A stretch of DNA of 60,000 nt from Lineus longissimus (taxonomy: Eukaryota; Nemertea; Pilidiophora; Heteronemertea; Lineidae), in the NCBI RefSeq assembly GCF_910592395.1, contig NC_088318.1, positions 1,056,001-1,116,000 on the forward strand. Reading direction: 5' to 3'. Shown in pieces: positions 35,405 to 47,298 of this stretch. Position 1 is the first letter of the stretch; each line of letters opens with the position of its first letter. The position numbers were made by a program, and so were the translations under genes. The notes beneath the pieces are model-generated. The model saw only the letters and a program-made list of their open reading frames with translations, had not been told where the DNA came from and did no database searches.

Positions 35405-36381
35405 CCTTCCTGTAAGGTTTCTTCTTCTAGGTGAAAGCCTTGGAGGAAACCAGCTCAGGAGAGTGGGATCAGCTCTTGCAATGAGGCACAGGTGTTGTAA
35501 TCAATGTTACCCTATCATAGTTTGTTGAGTTACTGACAGAACACCTGAAACGACCATCCTCACCATCCTCAAAGCCTTCAATGTGTGATGACAATTACAC
35601 AAGTCATCATATTTACAAAAAGATAATTTAACGCTCAAGTCCTGATGGCTGCAACAGTCAAAAAGACATTCCTTGGAGAAAACGACTGCAATCCAATGAA
35701 GAGTACAAAATCAACTACTTGAGGAGACCTACAACAAGATTTAACACAAGCTTATAAGGGCCTAGGGTTTTGGGTCGTTCAAAATTCTGATTGTCGTAAG
35801 CAATTCTGAATACGTTTCCTTTATCAATGATGAAAGTTTGGTGCACACAGGTGACTCAATCGAGTTGATAGGAGATTATCACCATGTTTTTTACCAATCA
35901 GCATGCAGATTTTATATCTTTCTCCGGATTATTCTTTACGATTAAATCACCTGTTCTCACCTGTGTACATGAAGAAGATACTTACTCTGCTCTGCCTGGT
36001 CATAATATCTCCAGGGGGCATTTCTTGAGGTCAGATCAATTGGAAGGTCATCATCAGACAGCATGGTGTCAGGCACTGGAGATATCATTCCTCTGCGTTG
36101 CATTTGAGAGCTTATGATCTGTCGAAAAATTCGAATTTCTGACATGCAATTTTGCAGTGAATACATTGAGAAAGAGATATGTTCCGAGATGCATGCCGGC
36201 ACAACATGAAATGAATTGTGGCCACAGATTGCAACTAGTGATTCTAACAGCTGCAATCCGGAGCAGATAAACAAGGCACTCAACCAAGTCCCTCATGAAT
36301 AAGTTTTCCAAGGCCCACGTTATTGAGTCCGTTTTCCTACTTGCAGAGAATCGTGTGAATTCAAGCCAGACGTACCAACTT
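35405..36381. other. Non-coding stretch, nothing recognised
   Basis: A 168-codon minus-strand frame (36069-36575) is among the longest in the window, but it partly runs through simple repeats and shows no domain. No gene is called. Confidence 0.4.
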
Positions 36382-36553
36382 ACCATGGGGTCTGCCTCGT
36401 TCCAATATACCATGGGGTCTGCCTCGAAAGACCCGAGAGGGACTCGGCAAAATGTGTGATCATTTGTAAAGTTTCTGAGAAACTTGTGGCAGACAGGTGG
36501 CAAGGATGATATGACATGATCTGATATGATCTGACATGATCTGACATGCTCTG
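36382..36553 (+). repeat. Two short tandem repeats
   Basis: ACCATGGGGTCTGCCTCG occurs at 36382 and 36409 (27-bp period). A 10-bp repeat of the type GATCTGACAT runs for about 4.5 units at 36508-36553. Confidence 0.8.
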
Positions 36554-36696
36554 AATTTTGAGGTAAATTTAACAACCTGGTTTTATCACTCGTACATGTA
36601 TAGTACCAGAAAATATCAGTTCATGCAATTTTATGACCTGCTATTCGCAGAACAAATGGTGGTGCATTCTTTTCGATCTTTCATACACAGGTCTTG

Positions 36697-36894
36697 CTTG
36701 AAATACACCATACCAGATGAACACAACCTCACTATATCAAGAAATCTCAAGGAATGAAAAAAATTCAAACAATTATTTTAAAAAACTTTCTCCAAGTCAT
36801 GTTTGGAAAACCTCATACAAGATGAACACAACCTTAACTTGCAGAAATATCGTGGAATGAAAAGAAATTCCAACAATGAGAAAACACTTTCTCC
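36697..36894 (+). repeat. Tandem duplication of about 100 bp
   Basis: Copies at about 36697-36792 and 36801-36894 share AGATGAACACAACCT, GGAATGAAAA.AAATTC and CTTTCTCC in order, with roughly one change in five bases. No coding frame spans both. Confidence 0.75.
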
Positions 36895-37425
36895 TTTCCG
36901 ATGAGAGCAAGACAACTTGGGAGCCCTGACAATTCTTATTAAGTTAATTCATTGAAGTTAACATTGATTTTGCAGAGCGAGGACTGTCATGCAGTGCATT
37001 GCACTGGAAAGCTGAACAACTAATGAATCAGCTGCAGGCCCTACAAGAACCTAAGTATCAACTGAGAGAGTAGAATCTCACAACTAGGCCAAGGGTTGTT
37101 TAGACGTGCACCAAAAAACCTCATTTGGATCGATCGGATCTGCCCCGATTCCCGACCGGGCGTTATCTCAATCTTATGTACCCGTTTACACATCCAACAT
37201 TGATGGTCTAATGAAACGATGGAACTAGCAAAAGTGATGGTCTGCTTTAGATCCCTGGAGACCTTCCCCTCCCCATCAAGACTGGAGGTGATATCTCCTT
37301 GGACTGACAAATGTTGCCCTTAATTTAGGGTAGACCTGATTACAGAGTTCAAATTTGTAGGAAAAGACCAAATGCAGTGTCCTTGATAGACAGGGTGTCA
37401 TTATGGAGAAGAAGACTACACAAAA

Positions 37426-37798
37426 TGGTCCACCAACATAAAAAGACTCATCACTTTCATTGACATAAAGGGGCAGACAGCAATTCCTGAGTTTCAGTTC
37501 TGGTCCACCAACATAAAAAGATTCATCACTTTCATTGACATAAAGGGGCAGACAGCAATTCCTGAGTTTCAGTTCTGGTCCACCAACATAAAAAGACTCA
37601 TCACTTTCATTGACATAAAGGGGCAGACAGCAATTCCTGAGTTTCAGTTCTGGTCCACCAACATAAAAAGACTCATCACTTTCATTGACATAAAGGGGCA
37701 GACAGCAATTCCTGAGTTTCAGTTCTGGTCCACCAACATAAAAAGACTCATCACTTTCAATGACATAAAGGGGCATACAGCAATTCCTGAGTTTCAGG
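37426..37798 (-). repeat. 75-bp tandem repeat, five copies, open as a 25-residue repeat on the minus strand
   Basis: Copies start at 37426, 37501, 37576, 37651 and 37726. Copies three and four are identical and the others differ by one or two bases, so expansion is recent. Because 75 is divisible by three, a minus-strand frame (ATG at 37836, stop at 37276) stays open for 186 codons. Each unit reads ELKLRNCCLPLYVNESDESF plus YVGGP. No signal peptide, domain or splice context supports a gene, and upstream of the ATG there is no recognisable promoter. It may be a coding repeat exon or simply a minisatellite with a lucky period. Confidence 0.9.
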
Positions 37799-38094
37799 TA
37801 CCAATCAGCCTTGTTTATGTGAACCATTTTATTCATTTGGACATCCAGTCTGTCACAGTGCTCTTGATGTCACTCAAACATAAGGTAGTGTGGAGTAGTC
37901 CTGTCAAATTGGATTTATCCCTCACAGGCATCCAAAAATATCTGACCGAACTCAATAGCCCACAAGGGGAACACCTGTCATGCCTCTCTTATCACATGTA
38001 CATCTTCATTTGCATGCCATTGAACTTGAACTACACCTCGATGCTGGAAATGTGGATATTATCTGGTTGTCTCTGGGTTGGCATTGTATTTTAA

Positions 38095-38233
38095 GGGTTA
38101 GACGCGTGTAACTTCTCTCTAATCAGTTTCAGGGCCTATTCATATTCTGTGAAGATTTACATGAAGGACCTGAATCTGTCTATTCAGAAGTTAATCGCTG
38201 TTTTAAGCTAAACGCCCTTTGTGAATTTGGCCC
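38095..38233 (-). mobile_element. Truncated MITE, GGGCCGAATTTAC family (copy 2)
   Basis: It matches the reverse complement of 13044-13209 across GTTAGACGCGTGTAA, AATCAGTTTCAGGGCCTA, TGTCTATTCAGA and GCTGTTTTAAGCTAAAC. It ends GTGAATTTGGCCC at 38233. The terminal 25 bp at its left side are missing, so one inverted repeat is lost. Confidence 0.75.
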
Positions 38234-39377
38234 ATTGTTATTTAATAGTGTTATCTAAAAGACCAAAGCCATGAGAGGGTTTTTTTGTTTTCCACAAGGT
38301 GAATAGCCTGAGAGAATACTGTCATTACCATCTTCAATGCTTCACTAGTGAATCAGCCCCACAACTGGAACAATATTTCCGAATTTTATACGGTTGCACA
38401 TGCGAATACAAACATCTACTTTAACATCTGCTTTAGTCTTTTTGTCTCAAGAGATAGGAGTAGCACTTCAAGGGGGAGATGTCATCACCGTATCACAAGC
38501 TACATGGCTTCAAATGACCCACACCAGAACAGCCAGGCATCAACACTATTTCTCAAATATTCCAATCTCAAATTAAAATGTGGAACGGTTACAGATGCCC
38601 ACTTTTCATATCTGTCAATATCTCCAGCACATGCTGCAACAGATGGTGATGACCAGGCCTTAGTACTTTAGGCCTATTCAGAAAGACTGGGACAAAAGTA
38701 GACGAGACCATATGTTCAATTGCCATGTAATAACCTATCTATTTGATGAGATACACCAGGACCTTTGGAGCAGACTGTAACACTTTTTATCTCACACTAA
38801 CTTTGCTGTAGAAACGAATCCATGTAATCAATCAAATGGAGGCCCCTACTATTACCAATGTACACTTCTTCCCATTCACTTAGTGCACAGATATTTCCTT
38901 CAACCACTTGACCTAGTTGTCCATAAAACTTCTCTTACAACCCAGAATCAATTGGTGACACATCCTATATGCCTGAAAAAAGATTCAGTCACATCAGTTC
39001 GGTGATCAAACCATCTAAACTGAGTAAGAGTTAACTCAACCTCAAGGCATTCTTCAGCAGCCAATCAGGGATACAAGTGCTTTCTCATTTTTTACCAATT
39101 TGCGCCGAGCATATGGTACATTATTGAATTCTTATTGACTGTCAGCATCTGTGCCTCCGTCACAGATGCGACCATTGTTTGCAGTAATTCCTCATCGATT
39201 CTATGTAAGTTACAATCCAAAAAGATATTCTGTTTCTTGTCCGACACCTGTTTTGTTTTTTTTCATAAATCTTAAGTTTGGTTGGCATAGTCTCAGTAAA
39301 TCAGTAGCATTCTCCTTTTAATATTTTGAGGATTGACAGAGGACAGAGGAAACCTACCCTGTTGAAGAGGGTTAAAA
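38234..39377. other. Non-coding stretch, nothing recognised
   Basis: Only short frames. The plus-strand frame 38348-38671 has no domain resemblance. Confidence 0.5.
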
Positions 39378-39496
39378 TTTACAATCCCCGATCGGAAATG
39401 ACGTAGTTTGATCGCATTCAACTATAAATCCATTGAACAGTGGTGCTTTGTTAGTCAACCGATGAACTTTTTTGGGGTGTGATCGGGGATTGTAAA
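39378..39496. mobile_element. MITE, 16-bp perfect ends TTTACAATCCCCGATC
   Basis: Bases 39378-39393 are exactly complementary to 39481-39496, giving a 119-bp element with no coding capacity. Outside it, TTGAAGAG occurs on both sides (about 39363 and 39504), too far out to be a simple target duplication. No second copy was found in the window. Confidence 0.6.
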
Positions 39497-42400
39497 CTCG
39501 TTCCTTGAAGAGAGTCACCTTCTTTATTACATGAAACCAGGAACGGGGACCTCAGAGGTGACAGGTGCCTTAGTCTTTGCCACTCTGACAGCCCAGGGAC
39601 AATACAAGTTCCTCCATATTAATTAGTTTGAAGGAAATAACATTGAAACAATCTGAAATGTTGAACACTGCAAGGCCGACAACATGATCATCTTGTTTGG
39701 CCTTACTATGTACCCAGCAGACAACGATTGTTCTGTCTTCCAACACAGATGCTGTATGTGAAAGTGTAATAAACTTCACTTGCTTGACATGTTCACCTGT
39801 CATCTCATTGTTATATCTCACAGATATTATAATAAAACATGATTGACACAAATTTGATTAGTTTTCTAATATTGAAAATCTGTGACAAATTGACTGTAAT
39901 AAAATGGCCAGGTTATCAAATTACATGTTTGTTCTGGAATAGTGCCTCCTGGTGGAGTGGATATAACACATTTTTACTCTTCAATGATAGGATTTATAGC
40001 CGTGATACAGATCTTCTTCTACTAGTGGTGGCACCTGACAGACATTGATGGAACTGATATACGGAGATCAGATGGATGCAGGCACCAACAACTCAAAGCT
40101 TGTATTAAAGGGGTGTGATCAGCTGGACATAGAATTTAAAGGGAGTGGGCCGGGTGTGGCAAAACAAGGAATTGCAATAGAAAGATATGTGTTGAGAAAA
40201 CATCCACAGAAATTGAACAATGGTAAATTTAATCAGATGATTCCAATCAATATTTTTTCACACATCTGCCACACCTGATCAAACCTGGATAGTCAGGCTC
40301 TAGATTTATTACATAGTTAATTACATAGTTCGTAGCTTCTCCTCCAGGTGTGAGAGGCCTTGTCTAAAACTGTTAAAGGCAGATGCTATGCAAAAAAGCA
40401 TCTTGACACTCGTGGCTCTGGGACTTCTACGTCATTCCAGTGAGGGGTCTAAAGGACAGCCAAACACTGTTAGAAATAAAAGGTTTCTGAGCTTTTGAAA
40501 ACAAGCCTTTTTTGAGATTCTGAAAACCTCTAAATTTGTTACACTTCGCTGAAAAACCACTGAGCGGTGAACAGATTTGTGTTCACAGAAAATCCCCCAT
40601 AAGCTCCAAAAAAATAATTCTAAGATAAGAGTATAAGGTTGGAATTTGAATAATGAATGATAGGCCAAATTTACTGCCTATTGCCTTCAGTAGGTTTTAG
40701 TCAGATTATGGTGGCCGGGACCTCTCTTTTCTTAATTTCACAGTAAAAGCTGGATCACCAGCTCACACTAGGATCATCAATGGCTTGATCGGACCATCTG
40801 CTAGGTATAGAAAAGTTTCACTGTCTCTCAAACAGGTGCCAGTATTTGAGGCCTAGAATAAAACAAATAGGAATTAACATCTGAAAGAGATTGATAACAG
40901 TTATGTCCATCCATCTGACAAGCTGCGATGACCTGGATATGATTCATCAAGGGATGAAATCAACTGATAACTTCGCAGAATTCCAGTTTGTGGACGTGTC
41001 AAGAATGTATCGTCAATATTGTCAGACAGATAGGTGTGTTAAACAGAGACTGAATTTGGGAGACACACAGTATGGCCTTTGAGGTTCCATCATCAAAACA
41101 GCAGTGATATGCATCGCCACCAAAGAGCGAGACAAGTAAAGGACACACAACAAGTTTTATTCATGCTGGGTAGGATGGTAACTGCACGGCTGACACATGA
41201 CCAACTACACCGAATTTCAAAACATTAAATGAACAAACTTAAAGAGCAGGTGCTGTCATCTACCTTCATAAAAACAAAACTGAAAAAGATTCCTTCACAA
41301 GAGCTCAATTATACTCCGGGGGCGATTCTAACCTGGCAAAACCTGCTTCTCTATCTGCTCAAGAACTTTGCTAACGACAACAGATGTGGATCTGTGAAAC
41401 TGATTACAATTTCACCTCCTGAGACTGTAGGACTGGAAAATTAGACTTGGTGAAATGCACATGGTACTGATCATACGCTTTGGGCGACGCCTCAGGATAC
41501 AGAGCGTGAGAAAACAGAACGTGAAGTTTTTAAGAAGACAATTGAACTGAACATAAGAGCTGTGGTTGCAATGAACCAGAAGGAGATGGCAATTGATGTT
41601 TGGGAGTGTTCCTTTTAAGTTGTAAACAATCAGGGAGACTAGCTGGGGGTACGTCATCAAGAATGGACCGATTTGATAAGAAATAACTCGGGTTAACCGG
41701 GAAAAATCTGAAACCGCAGCAGATGTTTTGAATGGTGATGCATACCATTCGGGCAGAAGAGAGAGGAGAATGGTTTCACTTACACAGTTTTCAAGAAAGT
41801 TTCCCGATCTGTTTCGTTAGATAAGAGGAACCCATGGTTAATCACCATACTTGGTGATGTAAATCACAGCTGTTTATTGTCATCATCATCACATACATTC
41901 TCACAGATCGTGACAAAGAAGCTGGTTGCCACTGATTCTTCGTGTTTTCTTTTTCACTGCAAAATGATCTTCCAACACCTCAGCAGAAATACGACGGTTA
42001 GCGGAAAAGCATTCTGCCATGGCCTTTTTTTCTCTGCAGGCTGTCCATTTGAACATATTAAATAAAACAAGGAAAAACCTGAGTATCTTATATAATGTTA
42101 TTTATTAGGGAATGTTCTCTACTCTAGCATCACCTCATACCTGACTGATATCTCCACCGCCCTCCCCCTCTCCAATCAATCCCCCATCCAAATTCGTAAT
42201 TGACAATGTTCCTCCTTCTCAAATTCCTGGATATTCCCTCAAGATTATCAGAGCCAGACACCTACAGATCAAGCACTTAATATCAGACCCAGGCAAAGTG
42301 ACCACTGGCGGTGACAGGTGACAGCAACACCCCCCTCATTCATTAGTGCCCCTAAACAAGCCATCAACACCACGAACACATGTAATCCCTCGTCTCTTCT

Positions 42401-42569
42401 CTACAATTATCACAGATAACTGGATGAGCCTCCGTGACTTGGATGCATCACGTGCTGATGACAAGTGAGGTTTAGTTTTAATAGGACATCAGATGTGGGT
42501 GACGGAAATAAAATAACAGTGAAATAAGGCATCTCGGTCACAGGTGGATGTGACGTGCGCAAAAGATGA
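39497..42569. other. Non-coding stretch, nothing recognised
   Basis: Frames at 39839-40278, 40891-41082 and 41229-41444 (plus) are unrecognised. No structured repeat except a TTACATAGTT direct repeat at about 40308-40330. Confidence 0.5.
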
Positions 42570-42647
42570 GAAGTTCTGGAGGTGACAACTGGCCATGCTG
42601 GAATCGGGGAAGTTCTGGAGGTGACAAGGTACCATGCTGGAATCTGC
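42570..42647 (+). repeat. 39-bp tandem duplication
   Basis: GAAGTTCTGGAGGTGACAA and CCATGCTGGAATC occur twice with a 39-bp period, with only a few differences. Confidence 0.85.
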
Positions 42648-42794
42648 GAAGTGTATTTCAGAGATCACAGGAGGAATTTCAATATTGACAAGATTTGGCT
42701 GGGCAGATCAAGACAAGTTGTATTGACTCCACTACAGTGAGCCAAAAAATAGCAAGGACATGTTATTTGTATGCTATCATCTGTTAATTCGAGC

Positions 42795-42827
42795 TTTGAC
42801 CTCTGTGACCTTGAAAAGTAGGTCAAA
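42795..42827. promoter_or_regulatory. Cluster of three AGGTCA-type half-sites
   Basis: TTTGACCT (42795-42802), TGACCT (42806-42811) and AGGTCAAA (42820-42827) form everted and direct arrangements of the nuclear-receptor half-site. Such sequence also occurs in dispersed repeats, and no promoter is evident. It is reported as a pattern, not as a proven element. Confidence 0.25.
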
Positions 42828-43087
42828 TCAAAAACATAGGTTATATTTCAAGCAATTTCTTATTAGATGCATCTACGGCAAAAAATTCATGATTCTAGCT
42901 AGCAGCGTTCATAAGATACAGCCAAATATAGGTTTTCAAAGAGCGCCACCTATATTACAGACAAGCAGTCAAATTGCGCTAATTTTCATTTAGAGAGAAG
43001 GTCTTGCCTAGGGGTATCCACACACAAAGTATTATCCTTCTAGGTCAAGTGGCTAAGAAACGTGCCACTCTTTTGTCAAAAGTTAAT

Positions 43088-43346
43088 GACGGACAACTAC
43101 GACGACGACGACAAACAACGACGACAACGACAACGACGACGACGGCGACGACGACTACAATGGCGACGACGACAACAACGGCGATGACGACGACAATGAC
43201 GACGACGACGGATGACGACAACGACGACGACGACGACGGATGACGACAACGACGACGATGACAACGACGACGACGACAACGACGACGATGACAACGACGA
43301 CGACGCAACGATGGACCACGACGACGATGACGGACAACGACGACGG
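43088..43346 (+). repeat. Complex (ACG/GAC)n trinucleotide repeat with AAC and ATG interruptions
   Basis: About 260 bases of ACG/GAC triplets are broken by AAC, ATG and GGATG units, including a longer internal duplication of about 30 bp (CAACGACGACGATGACAACG). Every frame is nearly stop-free, producing artefactual poly-Thr, poly-Asp, poly-Ser, poly-Val and poly-Arg frames. Confidence 0.95.
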
Positions 43347-43938
43347 TATCGTATAAGCTCCCCTGAACAGTGAGCTAATGAGCTAATTTTACTTTCCGAT
43401 TTGCGAACATTTCATGGTCTATGGTAGATGGGTAGCACAGTAGAGTGGAAGTATTGTTATAATCGAGGAGCGAGGTTTATTCACAGTTTGAATGATGCAG
43501 GTGGGAGCGACTGCTCAACCTCCAGAAGAGAATCTCCAGTGAGTTTCTTTTAGAACCCAGGTGTTTCATTGAAGATGTCACACAAGAGCGCTGAAAAACG
43601 CGGACCCACCATCTGTGGGTGCTGAGCGGAAATATCAGTCAATCTACAGGGACTAAAACAGCCTTCTCAGAGTAACAAATATAACCAGCAAGTATGTGCT
43701 GCTATTGAAAGTCTTTACCCTGTAGAGTTGAATAACTGATGGCAGAAATTTTGATTTGACTTTTTCATGAGAATTTGAAGAAAAAAATTGAGCAGGTGGC
43801 AGCAATGGCTTGATAGATGCACCAAGTGTTTAATCAATTATTTTATACCAGTCGGAATTCCCTTGAAATAAGTGCCTTTTCCTGGTTTTAACCAGCAATT
43901 TAATTCAATTGAAAGTTTGCGTGTTGATGAAGTAAGTA

Positions 43939-44025
43939 CAGTGTAACCTCAGTAACACGACCTCTCATGGGGCCGAGGTTGAATGGTCGCGTTACCGGGG
44001 TGGTCGTGTGTTAGTGAAGTTGAAA
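43939..44025 (+). mobile_element. Relic end of the pogo/Tigger-like family
   Basis: After a TA (43937-43938) the sequence CAGTGTAACCTCAGTAACAC, then GGTCGCGTTACCGGGGTGGT, closely follows the left end of the element at 5322. The right end is absent. It is followed within about 20 bp by the dispersed A/T-rich repeat. Confidence 0.7.
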
Positions 44026-44040
44026 ATCTGTCAGTCAGTC

Positions 44041-44250
44041 AATTGAAAATTTTGAAATATTTTCATAGTCAAAAAACTTTTATGACTGAAGTTATTGGTG
44101 ATGTTGGTTCATTTTGAGCCAAAAAAAAAAGTGAAAAAAATATTTGGACTTAAAAAAATTTTTAATCAGTCAAAGTCAAAAAACTTTTGCGACTGAAGTT
44201 ATTGGTGATGTTGGTTCATTTTGAGCAAAAAAAAGTGAAAAAAATGCTTG
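44041..44250 (+). repeat. Dispersed A/T-rich repeat, tandem dimer (second locus)
   Basis: Two units (about 44041-44164 and 44165-44250) share GTCAAAAAACTTTT, GACTGAAGTTATTGGTGATG and TTGGTTCATTTTGAGC with each other. They match the units at 32845-33089. Confidence 0.8.
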
Positions 44251-45345
44251 TACTTAGTTTCATGTGGTGTAGACTGCGTGGAGTTGAAATGCTGGTTACG
44301 CTGATTTCAGCAGCTTCAAAAACCTACAGGGTCTCCTGTTAGCCTCTGAACGTTTGGCAACAACTTGGATCAACATCGTTTGGTTGGTTTTCCATCAAAT
44401 CAGAAGTTCTCATTGGCAACTGTGATCTTATTTAAAGGATTTTCCATGGAGTAGCCTCCTGTCTCAGAAGGAGGAATGGTTCCAGGAATATCGGCCCTTT
44501 TCTTGATTTGGGATGCTCGACGACTGACATGTCATGCCAATTTCCACATTCGGGGAACCAATTAACAAATTTATGCACCTCGGCTGATCTGATTTCCCCA
44601 CGCGACTTTCACATGAAGCCTCACTTTGATCACAGTGATGTCTTGTTTGCAGATCCTTCAGAGTATTGGCCTGCAGTAATTTCATTATTGAAGGTCTGAT
44701 TTGCTAGATTGGGGCAAATTCTCTCTGTTAGCAGCTGGGGCTCTGGCAGGTTCTGACAGCCATTACCAAAATATCATCTCGCGCTGAATCGCAACGCCAT
44801 TTCCCAAACTCTTACCCACACTCTCCCGGTAATGAATAGGCGTGCCACACCTGCGACACAAGTTATCTGGCACATAGGGTCCCATTTTAGCATTAACCAT
44901 TCGGCTAATTGTATTGAATGGAGAGCGCGGAATCTACTCCTTCAGGTCCCGGCGGGAATTGTGCAAATCAGTTACATTTTGCCAATGAATTACCGTGGTA
45001 AGAATTCTGTTGACCCCGCCACCTGCGTTCAGATGAGATTTCTCCCGCGGGACCACGCACCACTCACAGGAAGATCTAATACAGTGATGAATTGTGTTTT
45101 TTTCCAGGTCTTGGTCGTTCGAAGATATCAGGGGTTCTCCGGGGTTATTGCAACTGCGGATTAGATGAATTGACAAATTTGCTAACAATGCCATCTGTAA
45201 ATCATGGCCGCAATTCCTTTAGGTAATTTCTTTATCTTGGATCTTTTCCTTCAAGACTTAAGACTTGCAAAGCTACTATTTGTTAGATTCAGCAAGGTAC
45301 TGAACCAAGGAACCCTAATGAAGCTTTCTTAATGTTCTGCGCAAT
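44251..45345. other. Non-coding stretch, nothing recognised
   Basis: Frames on both strands between 44464 and 45194 are open for 60-110 codons without recognisable domains. The sequence at about 44,760-45,080 is locally GC-richer and could be conserved non-coding sequence, which cannot be judged from one genome. Confidence 0.4.
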
Positions 45346-45541
45346 GTTTTCAGCTGTTAAATGTGCTTTTTACCGCTGATGCCCCTGACAAAACCCCTCA
45401 AACAAGAGGCTGGAGAATTTGGAGAAAGCTTTCTTGATTTTCTACTTGTCCACGCAAAGTTTTCACCCATTGAATGTGTTTTTTTACCACAGATGCCCCT
45501 GGTTAAACACTCAAATGTACCCAACCCAAAGAAGGCTGGAG
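45346..45541 (+). repeat. Imperfect duplication with period 113-114 bp
   Basis: GTTTTCA...AATGTG.TTTTTACC...GATGCCCCTG recurs at 45346 and 45459. The ATGCCCCTG copies are 114 bases apart, so a plus-strand frame (45361-45624) carries related MPLTKP and MPLVKH peptides. The second copy has an acceptor-like TTTTTTTACCACAG. No gene is claimed. Confidence 0.6.
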
Positions 45542-45780
45542 ATCTCCAAAGCCATTTATTCTCATTCCAGCTGATCGCCAGTCTGAGTCACACTCAACTG
45601 ACTCGGCAATGCAATGTTCTTTAATGACCATTATTCAAGTCGATACTGAGAGAAGACAACGATAATCAATGGGGGCAGTCTATATCGGATCAATCATGGC
45701 AAGCGAGTTTCTTCATCAGCTTCTACAAGACAAGACCATCATTTGATTAGCTTTCTAATCAAGCAGCCTTGTTTGGGTTT

Positions 45781-45966
45781 GATTGAATCATTGAAAAGTT
45801 TCCGAGGGCAGGAGACATAGGAAACAACAGAGTTAAATTTCTCTTGGCCTTGAATTAGGTCAGACTAGAAACCAAGAGTAAACTTTGAGGAGTGTCTTGT
45901 GTCCAACTTTTATTTGATTATTGCAAAGTTTCCGAGGGAGACAAGAGAACTGTTACCGAGTTAAAG
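45781..45966 (+). repeat. Imperfect duplication with 130-bp period
   Basis: AAGTTTCCGAGGG occurs at 45796 and 45926, flanked by similar GATT...TTG upstream and GAGTTAAA downstream. Confidence 0.6.
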
Positions 45967-47162
45967 ATTTATCATCATCAACTTAACTAAACTTGGACAA
46001 TATCGGACACGAATCTTAGAGCACTTAAATTAATTATCACTTCCCATTCAGTACACTGGTACTCCACCTGCGATCAACTCATAAAACTCTTCAACAAGAT
46101 TGGACGAAGAAAGTCTGGTCATAAATGACAGTTTTATGTCTCAACTTCAATATAAGATTATAACTGATAGACTCAAAATCTCATTTAAAGTTGAGAGATA
46201 CATTTGATCGAGAGGGGCTATTTGAACCAAACTGAAAACTGAGTCCCCAACTCTCACCGGCAACTGCCCTTGTCAGAAAGTCAATGCACAATGTGATGGC
46301 ATGCACAGGAGAAACTAAGTGACTGATACATAGCTCTGGTAATTTGGCATGTACCTCTCATGGCCACCCCTATTGGACTGAGTCAACAGCTCTTGACTTA
46401 CCTCTAGGACTTGAGGCTGCCTCAGGGGCTTCCCTTCTTGTATCCACTGAAAGTAGGAATGATGAGAAACGAAGTTACTCAGAGAAACCACGCGGAATTT
46501 TACTTCTGGTTGGCCTAGCAGGCAAACCCTGTATCATCAGTCCCAGTCCCAATGAGCACCACAAAGGGAAGAAGTCAAAGGGAGACATTGAAATGAGTCA
46601 TTTCTGGTCATTTGGGTCAAGAAAAAGTATCTCAAGAAAAAATGAGTCCTTGCCCTCCAACACCAAGCAAGATCAAATCATCTAAGCCCTGCCCCATCAG
46701 TGGTACTAAAAGCTTCCCTCATCTCTTGATGAACTGATAACTCAATCAAGTCCCCCCAAGAGTGGCCCCAATCACCGAAGACCATTCGGACATGCAAGAA
46801 CCCAAATGAAATTAACCGGCCAAAAACTTTACCCTAGGAATGGAAACAGCGATGACTTAATAGCGCTTCTCGTGATGGCATTAGCATGGGACAGCTGTGC
46901 ATGTGTGCTCAGAGACCAGCCTAATTCCCCGTTCAAATCAACCGGCCTCTCTGCGGACCTCAGAAGCTTGTTAAAGATTGACATATTACCAACTGGACAC
47001 CTGCTCCCGGCAAATTGCCAATGAGTTGCTGCGTCAGATGCCGAGATGTCGAGCGACAAGATTTCAAACTTGAAAATTAAGTTTGGGTGGCGGTAATCGA
47101 ATATAAGATGAAATAAGGGAAACTGGCATCTTTAATTTGATTCACAAACTCTCATTAAAGAG
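45967..47162. other. Non-coding stretch, nothing recognised
   Basis: A plus-strand frame of 113 codons (46344-46685) is hydrophilic and has no recognisable motif. No splice borders convincing enough to call an exon. Confidence 0.45.
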
Positions 47163-47226
47163 ACAGCGTGGTCTAGTTTAGTGGTCATCAGACCCTAACT
47201 CAGATGGTCTTTGAATCTAGTTGGAT
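47163..47226 (+). repeat. tRNA-like SINE head
   Basis: TGGTCTAGTTTAGTGGTCA resembles an extended box A and GGTCTTTGAATC a box B, at tRNA-like spacing. Stems do not pair. It lies 17 bases upstream of a relic transposon end. Confidence 0.45.
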
Positions 47227-47242
47227 ATCTGCATGGAATTTA

Positions 47243-47298
47243 CAGTGGAACCCCGGTAACATGCCCACTCATGGACCGAGGTTGAATGGTCGCGTTAC
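47243..47298 (+). mobile_element. Relic end of the pogo/Tigger-like family
   Basis: After TA (47241-47242), CAGTGGAACCCCGGTAACAT and then GAATGGTCGCGTTAC match the ends at 5322 and 43939. Only about 56 bp remain. Confidence 0.7.

Noticed and set aside
36069-36575. 168-codon minus-strand frame
   Set aside because: Part of it crosses short tandem repeats. No domain, signal peptide or splice context.
43004-43337. Poly-Thr/Asp, poly-Ser/Val and poly-Arg frames on both strands
   Set aside because: They are artefacts of the ACG/GAC trinucleotide repeat.
43430-43485. Box A-like TAGCACAGTAG with a weak box B
   Set aside because: Box B matches too poorly and no SINE body is visible.
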